From Candidatus Stahliibacteriota bacterium (GTDB lineage: Bacteria > Hydrothermota > Tepidihabitantia > SM23-42): a stretch of 10,798 nucleotides of DNA. Made by a program: the position numbers and the translations under genes. The stretch's first letter is position 1; each line of letters opens with the position of its first letter. Under the pieces are notes generated by a model. That model was not told where the DNA came from. It ran no database searches and saw only the letters and a program-made list of their open reading frames with translations. Below, piece after piece: positions 1-6,544 of this stretch. The DNA lies in contig JAUWLY010000064.1 of the NCBI GenBank assembly GCA_030613445.1, positions 1 through 10,798 on the forward strand, given 5' to 3'.

Positions 1-1641
1 CAGGATAATACTGGTTTTGGTCTGATCCAAGGTTATTTCTGGCAGATGCATCTTTTTGTTAGATATCTTTTCTGGCAGCCTGCACATGAAGGGATCAATC
101 CATTTGTGCGAACGTTGATTCTCGTACTCTTCAGTTTATTCAGCATATGGGGCTCGGTAGTCTTGTTCCGAAAAGAGAAAAAGCTGTTTCTCTTGATGAT
201 GATGATAATGTTTATGCTCTCTTTTGCTATGATCAGCTATTTGAATTTGAAATTCTCAACGAGTGATGACAACCCCACTCATCAGGCTCGTGAGGTTCGG
301 GAACGAGATTATTTCTTCCATACTGCACATGTATACTTCGGGATCTTGATTGGTTTTGGATTTCTTGGTTTTACGAACTTTCTCAAAGATGAAACCAAGA
401 ACAGAAAAGTCGTAAATATCACCGGGTTGGGTGGTATCCTGGTATTCTCCATTGCACCGTTCTTTGCCAATATTCAAGTGAATAATCGTTTTGGCAATTT
501 TATCCCCAAGGATTATGGTTATAATATGCTTGCGTCATGTGATGATCGTGCAGTGATCTTCACAAACGGTGATAATGACACATTCCCCCTCTGGTTTGCT
601 CAAGAAGTCCTGCGTACAGGACGCAGTATCATCATCGCTAATCTTTCCCTTATAAATACCAACTGGTATATAAAACAACTCAAATACTGGGGTGTTCCGA
701 TCAGTTTTAGCGACTACGTAATAGATCGTCTCGAGCCCTTTGTGACACCAGACCGCCGGGTGATTTATGTGAAAGATATTATGGTCCGCAATATCCTCGC
801 GACCAATGCTGGTATTCAGTTGAAGAATGAAGATTATTTCATCCCTCAAGAAGAATTTGCCCAGCGTTATTTAAAAGGCCACAAAGGTGAAAGGACGATC
901 TACTTCGCTTCTACGGTCTCGGTTGAGAATTATGAAGGATTCAAACCGTATTTGAAACTGGAAGGTCTTGTATATAGGGTTATCAGTGATAGCGGTGATT
1001 TTACTTACAACGTGGATATCGAGAAAACCAAATATTTCTTCTTTGAAAAGTACCGGTATACTGGCGTTTTTGAACCAGCAAAACAGGCAGTTCTCTCAAG
1101 GATTCTCGTTAATTTTGACAAACGCAAGCAAGCTGGTGAGTTCTACGATTTTGCGCTGCAAAAGGATGAAAACACCATGCGATTGTACAGCAACTACGCG
1201 GCTGGTCTTCACAATCTCGGGGTCGTCCTTCAGCGACGTGGAGATATCTATGGTACTATTGATGCTTGGCGTTTTGCACTTTTGTTTGAGCCCAAGCCAG
1301 CATATTTCTTCAACTACAACCTCGGTCTGCTTTTTGCGCAGATCGGGCTTGTTGACAGTGCTGAACGATATTTTTCAGAGATCGATGCGAAAGACCCGAA
1401 TCTCATGCTGCGCATTGGCTCGGTATATCGAGCAACCGGAAGCCTTGACCAAGCTATTGTGTATTTCCGTAGAGCAATAAATTACAACCCTCAAACACCT
1501 GAGGCATATTTTGGTCTCTATGCCTCATATCTGGAAATGCATGATACGGTTTCTGCAATGCAAATCCTCAATGATTGGCTCAAGAGAAACCCCCGAGATA
1601 CCAGCGCTCTCCATATGCTTAAAGAACTCCAGAATAGATGA
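1..1641 (+). CDS. DUF2723-family membrane protein with C-terminal TPR repeats (5' partial)
   Basis: The reading frame is open from base 1, and residues before the first ATG (position 46) continue the same fold, so the true start lies upstream and this is the C-terminal part. Numbering from that ATG, four hydrophobic segments lie near residues 20-42, 46-66, 96-113 and 126-143. A soluble part follows with the family signature 'FTNGDNDTFPLWFAQEV' and 'NLSLINTNWYIKQLK'. The 'RERDYFFHTAHVYFGILIG' stretch between membrane segments is also typical of DUF2723. The last 145 residues or so form about four TPR-like helical pairs, for example around 'HNLGVVLQRRGDIYGTIDAW' and 'AIVYFRRAINYNPQTPEAY'. DUF2723 proteins are related to protein O-mannosyltransferases (GT-C fold) and are thought to glycosylate exported proteins; activity here is inferred. 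The catalytic N-terminal loops are outside the window. The stop overlaps the next gene by ATGA, which suggests translational coupling. Confidence 0.85.
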   Translation, partial: QDNTGFGLIQGYFWQMHLFVRYLFWQPAHEGINPFVRTLILVLFSLFSIWGSVVLFRKEKKLFLLMMMIMFMLSFAMISYLNLKFSTSDDNPTHQAREVRERDYFFHTAHVYFGILIGFGFLGFTNFLKDETKNRKVVNITGLGGILVFSIAPFFANIQVNNRFGNFIPKDYGYNMLASCDDRAVIFTNGDNDTFPLWFAQEVLRTGRSIIIANLSLINTNWYIKQLKYWGVPISFSDYVIDRLEPFVTPDRRVIYVKDIMVRNILATNAGIQLKNEDYFIPQEEFAQRYLKGHKGERTIYFASTVSVENYEGFKPYLKLEGLVYRVISDSGDFTYNVDIEKTKYFFFEKYRYTGVFEPAKQAVLSRILVNFDKRKQAGEFYDFALQKDENTMRLYSNYAAGLHNLGVVLQRRGDIYGTIDAWRFALLFEPKPAYFFNYNLGLLFAQIGLVDSAERYFSEIDAKDPNLMLRIGSVYRATGSLDQAIVYFRRAINYNPQTPEAYFGLYASYLEMHDTVSAMQILNDWLKRNPRDTSALHMLKELQNR

Positions 1642-2591
1642 AAATAGTCATCCTGCATTCTGGTGGTTTAGATTCTACGCTCGCTTACTACATTGCAAAG
1701 GAGTGGGGAGCTGAAATATTCCCTCTCTATGTTTATAACAAATTTCTTGCGCTGAAGCACAAACCAGATGTTTCAGATTTAAAGATAATAGACGTCACCA
1801 AAGAATTCATTAATATTGTGCGCAGCCCCCAGTATGGCTATGGCAAAAACCTCAATCCATGTATTGACTGTCGTATCTTGATGTTAAAAAAGGCGAAAGA
1901 GTATATGGAAAAAATCAAAGCGGATTTCATTATTACCGGTGAAGTCCTTGATCAACGCCCTATGTCGCAACGCCGCGAACAACTAATGCATATTGATAAA
2001 CAAGCTGATCTGGAAGGATTTGTTGTCCGACCGCTGAGTGGAGGACTACTACCAGAAACTGTCCCAGAGAAAGAGTGTTTGATCAACCGAAATGATTTAT
2101 TGAGTATCAAAGGAAGATCCCGTAAGATAACACTTGATTTAGCTCAGAAAATGAAGATCGAGCAATTTGCTGCACCAAGTGGTGGTTGTCTGCTGACCGC
2201 CCCTGGATTTTGTAGAAGATTGGCAGATCTCATGAGACACCAGGACAGAGTTGCGGTTCGAGACATAGAGCTGCTGAAAATCGGTCGCCACTTTAGATTG
2301 TCTCCTGAAATCAAACTGGTGGTTGGTCGTAATGAAGAAGAGAATGAAACCATTGAAAAAATGATAAAACATGATGAAATCCTGGTTTATGTCCCAGATA
2401 CTGGAAGTCCCAACGCAATGCTGTTAGGCAATAAGAAACAGTCTGTCAAAATTGCTGCCTCGATAACCGCACGATACAGTGATAAAAAAAACGATAAAAG
2501 CATTGAGGTATGCTATAAAGACCACAAGGGTATTAAGAAAGTTCGCGTCAAAGCCGTCACCAATGAAGAACTGGTAAAATGGAGACTATAG
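1638..2591 (+). CDS. ThiI/MnmA-like tRNA sulfurtransferase (PP-loop ATPase) with C-terminal extension
   Basis: This 317-residue protein starts with a PP-loop ATP-pyrophosphatase domain: SGGLDS at residues 8-13, after the first beta strand. A 'NPCIDCR' motif (Cys75, Cys78) and a later 'SGGCLLT' motif (Cys184) resemble the paired cysteines that carry sulfur in tRNA thiolases such as MnmA and ThiI. The family is expected to adenylate a tRNA uridine and replace oxygen with sulfur; the exact position (U8 or U34) cannot be decided here. There is no N-terminal THUMP domain as in classical ThiI. Instead, residues from about 205 to 315 ('ELLKIGRHFRLSPEIKLVVG', 'DTGSPNAMLLGN') look like the NFACT-R-type RNA-binding module found on stand-alone thiolases in anaerobes and archaea; I recall this from family knowledge and could not test it. 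The ATG overlaps the upstream stop and has no strong Shine-Dalgarno, so translation is probably coupled to the gene before it. Confidence 0.8.
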   Translation: MKIVILHSGGLDSTLAYYIAKEWGAEIFPLYVYNKFLALKHKPDVSDLKIIDVTKEFINIVRSPQYGYGKNLNPCIDCRILMLKKAKEYMEKIKADFIITGEVLDQRPMSQRREQLMHIDKQADLEGFVVRPLSGGLLPETVPEKECLINRNDLLSIKGRSRKITLDLAQKMKIEQFAAPSGGCLLTAPGFCRRLADLMRHQDRVAVRDIELLKIGRHFRLSPEIKLVVGRNEEENETIEKMIKHDEILVYVPDTGSPNAMLLGNKKQSVKIAASITARYSDKKNDKSIEVCYKDHKGIKKVRVKAVTNEELVKWRL

Positions 2592-2593
2592 AG

Positions 2594-3106
2594 ATGGAGC
2601 GTTTATGGGCACCTTGGCGGGTTACATATATCAGAAACCCTGGGAAAGGATGTTTCTTCTGCCGCGGTATCAAGGCAAAAGACTCTGGCAGAGTACTGAT
2701 AATCGAAAAAAGCGTAAAGGCATTCACGATCATGAATCGCTATCCCTACAATAACGGTCATCTAATGATCACACCGATCAGGCATATCGGTTCGCTTGAA
2801 CAATTAAACGAAGACGAAATCCTCGATATCAATCGTCTCTTGATCAGAGCTATCAAAGCCCTCAAGATATCTATGTCCCCTCAGGGTTTCAATATCGGCA
2901 TAAATCAAGGAAGGGTTGCAGGTGCAGGTGTAATAGATCATGTGCATGTACATCTTGTCCCTCGATGGCAAGGAGATACCAACTTCATGCCGGTTTTAGC
3001 TGACACAAAGGTTGTATCAGAAGCACTCTTAGAGACCTACGAGAAAATTAAAGACGGTCTTAAGCACTTAGATAATCTCGAAGGCGAAAAAAACTCTAAA
3101 TCCTGA
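2594..3106 (+). CDS. HIT-family nucleotide hydrolase/phosphorylase
   Basis: A 170-residue histidine-triad protein. The triad HVHVH (His116, His118, His120) lies in 'IDHVHVHLVPRW', the nucleotide phosphate-binding catalytic motif. The 'MNRYPYNNGHLMITPIRH' strand-turn-strand is typical of the bacterial Ap4A-phosphorylase-like HIT branch, as is the N-terminus 'MERLWAPWR'. Cys20 and Cys23 (CFFC) may bind zinc together with downstream histidines, as in relatives. The likely role is cleavage of dinucleoside polyphosphates or nucleotide-phosphoramidates in the cytoplasm; the precise substrate is unknown. I chose the ATG at 2594 over the in-frame ATG at 2579. It lies 2 nt after the upstream stop, is preceded by GGAG at 2581-2584 with a 9-nt gap, and matches the usual family start. 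The earlier start would add METIE and overlap the previous gene by 13 nt. It appears to be the last gene of the first + strand unit. Confidence 0.88.
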   Translation: MERLWAPWRVTYIRNPGKGCFFCRGIKAKDSGRVLIIEKSVKAFTIMNRYPYNNGHLMITPIRHIGSLEQLNEDEILDINRLLIRAIKALKISMSPQGFNIGINQGRVAGAGVIDHVHVHLVPRWQGDTNFMPVLADTKVVSEALLETYEKIKDGLKHLDNLEGEKNSKS

Positions 3107-3120
3107 ATTAGGATGTTTAG
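3096..3120. repeat. Imperfect hairpin spanning the HIT gene stop codon
   Basis: CTAA (3096-3099) plus ATCCT (3100-3104) pair with AGGAT (3110-3114) plus TTAG (3117-3120). The loop is GAATT and there is a 2-nt bulge (GT). No T-tract follows, so it is not a classical intrinsic terminator. It could aid termination or mRNA 3' end stability, or be chance in an AT-rich stretch. Confidence 0.3.
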
Positions 3121-3157
3121 ACAAATTCGAGTTTTAAATTCTCAAAATCAAAACAGT

Positions 3158-3216
3158 TTTTGTCATTTGTATTTGAAATTTGGCATTTATTTGGAGTTTG
3201 ATATTTGGAGTTTGGA
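3158..3216. repeat. Degenerate T/G-rich tandem repeat (ATTTGGAGTTTG-like units)
   Basis: The non-coding gap between the HIT gene and purF holds a strand-biased stretch of ATTTG/TTTGG words. The clearest part is a 14-bp tandem: TATTTGGAGTTTGA at 3188-3201 followed by TATTTGGAGTTTG at 3202-3214. Looser copies such as ATTTGTATTTGAAATTTGG lie before it. The + strand has almost no C here. Its composition differs from coding DNA on both sides and it runs directly into the hairpin at 3216-3242. From memory, similar TTTGGA-type intergenic repeats occur in several uncultivated lineages; this was not checked. Confidence 0.6.
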
Positions 3217-3242
3217 GCTTAAATCGCCTCAGGCGATTTGCT
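3216..3242. repeat. GC-rich hairpin immediately before purF
   Basis: AAATCGCC (3221-3228) and GGCGATTT (3232-3239) are exact inverted copies around TCA. The stem extends by AGC (3216-3218) with GCT (3240-3242) across a 2-nt bulge, giving up to 11 pairs. It ends 4 nt before the purF ATG at 3247, where a ribosome binding site should be, and no Shine-Dalgarno lies between hairpin and ATG. It may be a REP-like palindromic element at the end of the T/G repeat tract, or a translational control hairpin. No T-run follows on either strand at terminator distance. Confidence 0.6.
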
Positions 3243-3246
3243 AATT

Positions 3247-4703
3247 ATGTGTGGTATTGTCGGTACGATTGTACGATTAGTAGTGAACCAGCCATAGACA
3301 AGATCTACCCGGCTCTGATTGCGCTTCAGCACCGAGGACAGGATGCGGCAGGCGCAGTAACCTTTGAACATGGTTTTCATATGAAAAAAGGAAACGGATT
3401 GGTTTTGAATGTGTTTAATCCCAAAAACCTTCAGCGTCTCAAGGGATTTATCGGCATCGGTCATGTCCGTTATCCAACAATCGGTACTGGCACTGCGGAA
3501 GATGCCCAACCCTTTATCATTACTGCACCGTACGGAATTGCACTTGCCCACAACGGTAATTTGGTTAATTATTTCGATTTGAGAGAAGACTTAATTGATA
3601 ATCACCTTCGTTATTTAGATTCAAATTGTGATGCAGAGGTAATTTTGAATTTTTTGTCTATTGAATTAACAAAAATGAATCTTAGAAATCTTGAACCAGA
3701 AAAATTATTCAGCGCGTTAAGCAAAGTGTATAAGAAATTGATCGGCAGTTTTGCGGTTGTATCGGTCATTGCAAAAAAAGGACTTCTCGCCTTTCGCGAC
3801 ACACACGGTATAAAACCACTGGTATTTGGCAAGAACAAAAACAGCTATTGTTTTGCCTCAGAAAGTGTTGCTCTGGATCTTTTGGGCTACAAAACGATAG
3901 CTGATATAAACCCTGGCGAGGCAGCATTTATTGATAATCAGTGTGTTTTCCATAAAAAACAGATTGTTAAGAATTCAAAAAAATGTAAAGCCACCTGCAT
4001 ATTTGAATATGTCTATTTTGCACGACCTGATTCTGTTATCGACGGTATCGGTGTCTATGAAGCGAGATTACATCTTGGTAAGAAACTCGGCGAAGAATGT
4101 CTGAAACGAAAAATCAAACCAGATGTTGTGATCCCAGTCCCTGATACAGCAAGGGGTGCGACAGAGATGGTTGCGGAGGTGCTTGAAGTAAAACATCGGG
4201 AAGGTTTGATAAAAAACCGATATATATATAGAACTTTTATCATGCCAACACAATCTGAAAGGATTGAAGCGGTTAGACTGAAGCTGAATCCAATAAAATC
4301 AGAAATCACTGGTAAGAAGGTATTACTCATTGATGACTCGATCGTTCGGGGAAATACTTCAAAGGAAATAATCGCCTTATTGAGAAACGTTGGAGCAAAA
4401 GAGATTTATTACGGTCTATATTCACCACCCATAAGGTTCCCTTGCGTATACGGTATCGATATGCAAACACGAGGTGAATTCATTGCCCGCGATAAATCAA
4501 TTGAAGAAATTCAAACTTTGATCGGTGCTGATGCTCTTGTCTATCAAACGGTAAATGGACTGGTCAAAGCAGTTGGTTCTGGCTCAACGGGTTTTTGTAC
4601 GGCATGTTTTACTGGTTCTTACCCAACTGAAATATCGCCACTCTTGCTTGAACGTATTGAGGCTGACCGTATAACGGGGAAAACATCAGGATTCAAAGAG
4701 TAG
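3247..4703 (+). CDS. purF: Amidophosphoribosyltransferase PurF, with an apparent N-terminal frameshift
   Basis: This enzyme makes 5-phosphoribosylamine from PRPP and glutamine, the first step of de novo purine synthesis. The start ATG TGT GGT at 3247 gives MCGIVGTI with the N-terminal nucleophile Cys2. That frame reaches a stop at 3295, because GTACGATT is duplicated in tandem at 3263-3278. Dropping one copy gives MCGIVGTISSEPAIDK and an unbroken 482-residue protein of normal length. In that numbering, the glutaminase has LQHRGQD (24-30), GHVRY (69-73), HNGN (99-102) and CDAE (125-128). The PRTase has its PRPP loop VLLIDDSIVRGNT at 356-368. Cys248, Cys397, Cys448 and Cys451 match the four [4Fe-4S] ligands of the Bacillus-type enzyme. 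The downstream frame can be read back to a TTG at 3180, but that product would pass through the repeat tract and lack Cys2, so it should not use glutamine. No other pur gene is adjacent. Whether the frameshift is real or an assembly error is open. Confidence 0.9.
3263..3278. repeat. Exact 8-bp tandem duplication that breaks the purF frame
   Basis: GTACGATT occurs at 3263-3270 and again at 3271-3278 with nothing between. The extra 8 bp shift the frame between the MCGIVG start and the ISSEPAIDK continuation. Removing either copy joins them exactly. Slippage, scarless loss of an element that made 8-bp target duplications, or a sequencing or assembly error could all produce this. Confidence 0.9.
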
Positions 4704-4732
4704 TTTTTCACCGGTTTCTCCAACATAATTCA

Positions 4733-4775
4733 TTGACTCAAATTCGAGAAGGGTTATTATATAAACCCAAGGAGG
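4733..4775 (+). promoter_or_regulatory. Putative promoter and strong RBS for the small lipoprotein gene
   Basis: TTGACT (4733-4738) and TATTAT (4755-4760) have the form of sigma-70 -35 and -10 boxes with a 16-nt spacer; TATATA at 4758-4763 is an alternative -10. GGGTT (4751-4755) and AACCC (4764-4768) form an inverted repeat around the -10 region that could be an operator or a short hairpin. AAGGAGG (4769-4775) is a near-perfect Shine-Dalgarno 4 nt before the ATG at 4780. The -10 lies very close to the ATG, so the transcript leader would be short. Confidence 0.5.
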
Positions 4776-4779
4776 AAAA

Positions 4780-5136
4780 ATGAAGAAATTGTTTTCAGTC
4801 TTCTTTATGGGGATTATTGTGTTGAGCTTAAATTGTGGTGCTGATTCGGTGGATGTGAGCATTAGCCTTACGAATCCAAACAACAAAGCAGTGCCATTTG
4901 ATGGCTACTACATACTGACAGCAACTAGTGACAGTATCGTAATGGATGCTGCCACACCAAGGGAATATAGCTTTACCCTTGAAAAGGGTGAAGGTGTTAG
5001 TGGATCAGTATTCAAAGATACCACAGATATTGTCGACACGTTACACTTTCAGGTTTTTTTTGGTGATGAGGAAAAACTCAGCCAGAAAGTGACAAGCATG
5101 CTCCAGGTTATTCAATTCCAGATCGAAGCACAATAG
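4780..5136 (+). CDS. Small exported protein, probable lipoprotein, of unknown function
   Basis: This 118-residue protein has a clear signal peptide: MKK, then a hydrophobic core at residues 4-17, ending in LSLNC with Cys19 as the possible lipidated residue. Asn just before the Cys is not the usual Ala/Gly/Ser, so lipidation is likely but not certain. The mature part is acidic, rich in Asp, Ser, Thr and Val, and looks like one beta-sandwich-like domain ('VDVSISLTNPNNKAVPFDGYY', 'YSFTLEKGEGVSGSVF', 'LHFQVFFGDEE'). I do not recognise a family. The very strong Shine-Dalgarno and apparent own promoter suggest separate and possibly high expression. It is the last + strand gene before the convergent block and has no evident functional link to purF. 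Confidence 0.75.
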   Translation: MKKLFSVFFMGIIVLSLNCGADSVDVSISLTNPNNKAVPFDGYYILTATSDSIVMDAATPREYSFTLEKGEGVSGSVFKDTTDIVDTLHFQVFFGDEEKLSQKVTSMLQVIQFQIEAQ

Positions 5137-5153
5137 GGATTTATACAATTCAA

Positions 5154-5191
5154 AAGGCGCCGAGTTTCGCAATAATGAAACTTGGCGCCTT
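5154..5191. terminator. Long hairpin between convergent genes, probable terminator
   Basis: AAGGCGCCGAGTTTC (5154-5168) pairs with GAAACTTGGCGCCTT (5177-5191) over an 8-nt loop, GCAATAAT. That is 15 positions with a single G-T wobble. On the - strand the stem is followed by TTTTG, fitting intrinsic termination of the glutamate dehydrogenase operon. On the + strand only a poor T-run follows, so termination of the lipoprotein transcript there would be weaker. Confidence 0.75.
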
Positions 5192-5233
5192 GGTCTTAAA
5201 TTCAGACTCTGCGGAAACGGTCTTTTACGTGTA

Positions 5234-6505
5234 TCAGGGAAAGATACCCCGTTCTTTATAGACCTTTTCCAGCCGTCTCAGCGCAACAATATAGGCAGCA
5301 GTCCGCCAATCGGTATTGAACTCTTTTGCGGTATCGCGTACTCGGGCATAAGCACTGACCATCTTCTTATACAGTTTTGAATCAACTTCTCCAAGATCCC
5401 AGAATTCACTGCGTTTATTTTGCAGCCACTCAAAATAACTAACAATAACACCACCCGCATTACAGAGAATATCCGGTAATATATCAATGCCCTTTTTGTT
5501 CAATATATCATCACCCGCTGGGTCAGTCGGTCCATTTGCTCCTTCAGCGACGAGTCTTACCTGTAGTAAAGGTGCGGTTTCAGCTGTTATTTGATTTTCC
5601 AGGGCAGCTGGAATAAAAATGTCCGCCTTGGTACTGAGCAGGGTCTTGTGATCTGTTTCTTTGGCACCCGGGTATCCTTTTACACCACCAGTTTTAGCGA
5701 CATAATTTGTTAGATCATCAGCATCTATTCCTTTTTCATTAGCAATAGCGCCGGTTGCATCTTCAACTGCTATGAGTTTAGCACCATGAGCTTTTAAAAG
5801 ACGGCTCGCCCATGACCCGACATTCCCAAAACCCTGAACCGTATATGTAGCACCATCCAAATTCAACCCTTTTTCCTTAGCCCATTCCTCAATTGTAAAT
5901 ACTACTCCTTGACCAGTTGCTTTATCGCGTCCCAGACTACCACCTGCTTCAACTGGCTTACCAGTCACAACATGCCTATTTGCCTGTCTTGTATGAGGTG
6001 GTTGTGTTGATAAATATGTATCAAGGATCCACGCCATGATTTGGGCATTAGTATTAACATCTGGGGCTGGTATGTCATATTCGGGACCAATATTGCATCC
6101 CAGCGCAAAAGTAAAACGCCGCGTAATACGCTCCAGCTCACTAGACGAGCACACGCAAGGATCAAACTGAATACCTCCCTTTGCACCACCAAATGGTATA
6201 TCGACAATCCCTGATTTCCAGGTCATCCAAGTTGCCAGGGCACGTACTTCATCGATATCAACGGCTGGGTGATACCTAAGACCACCTTTGTAAGGTCCCA
6301 AGGTATCATTATGTTGGACTCGATAACCAGTAAACATCTTAATTCTACCATCATCCATTTTAACCGGGAAATTCACGCTTATTTCATTAGTAGTCTTAGA
6401 CAAGATCCTGCGGATATGAGGATCTAATCGCATAAGGTCTGCGGCTTTGTTGAATTGTTTGCCTACGTTTTCATATACGCTGGTTTTTCTGTGAGCATCG
6501 CGCAT
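5234..6505 (-). CDS. gdhA: Glutamate dehydrogenase
   Basis: The protein of 423 residues interconverts glutamate and 2-oxoglutarate plus ammonia. Its length fits the hexameric class II enzymes of archaea and Gram-positive bacteria. The substrate domain has GPYKGGLRYHP (70-80), WKSGIVDIPFGGAKGG (96-111) with the conserved lysines Lys73, Lys97 and Lys109, and PAPDVNT (146-152). The Rossmann domain has GFGNVG at 225-230, and EGANGPT follows at 321-327. Glu248-Asp249 at the end of the second Rossmann strand would favour NAD over NADP, but this is only a guess. AAAAGGAGA lies 5 nt before the ATG and supports this start. It sits 39 nt after the transketolase stop on the same strand, so it may be co-transcribed with that operon, though its own good RBS also fits independent expression. 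The hairpin at 5154-5191 lies just past its stop. Confidence 0.95.
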   Translation of the reverse strand: MRDAHRKTSVYENVGKQFNKAADLMRLDPHIRRILSKTTNEISVNFPVKMDDGRIKMFTGYRVQHNDTLGPYKGGLRYHPAVDIDEVRALATWMTWKSGIVDIPFGGAKGGIQFDPCVCSSSELERITRRFTFALGCNIGPEYDIPAPDVNTNAQIMAWILDTYLSTQPPHTRQANRHVVTGKPVEAGGSLGRDKATGQGVVFTIEEWAKEKGLNLDGATYTVQGFGNVGSWASRLLKAHGAKLIAVEDATGAIANEKGIDADDLTNYVAKTGGVKGYPGAKETDHKTLLSTKADIFIPAALENQITAETAPLLQVRLVAEGANGPTDPAGDDILNKKGIDILPDILCNAGGVIVSYFEWLQNKRSEFWDLGEVDSKLYKKMVSAYARVRDTAKEFNTDWRTAAYIVALRRLEKVYKERGIFP

Positions 6506-6544
6506 AGATATCTCCTTTTGACTTCGATATCAATAAAATATTAC

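Noticed and set aside
46..48. ATG at 46 as the start of the first gene
   Set aside because: The frame is open to base 1, and the DUF2723 family has a long membrane N-terminus that is missing here.
968..1480. A 170-codon + strand open frame inside the first gene, and other antisense or alternate frames in the window
   Set aside because: They overlap well-supported genes in another frame, have no recognisable domains and no convincing ribosome binding sites.
3188..3214. CRISPR-like or phage attachment repeat
   Set aside because: Only two clean 14-bp units are directly adjacent, with no spacers and no cas, integrase or tRNA gene nearby.
3180..3300. PurF beginning at the upstream in-frame TTG (3180)
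   Set aside because: The added residues are read from the T/G repeat and hairpin, have no PurF similarity and lack Cys2. The true N-terminus MCGIVG is visible in the other frame at 3247.
3247..3300. Programmed ribosomal frameshift in purF
   Set aside because: There is no slippery heptamer or downstream stimulatory structure at the junction. A plain 8-bp tandem duplication explains the shift completely.
6509..6535. Two GATATC copies flanking the gdhA ribosome binding site as an SD-sequestering stem
   Set aside because: Each is a 6-bp palindrome and the AAAAGGAGA would sit at the loop, exposed. The pairing is weak and likely chance.
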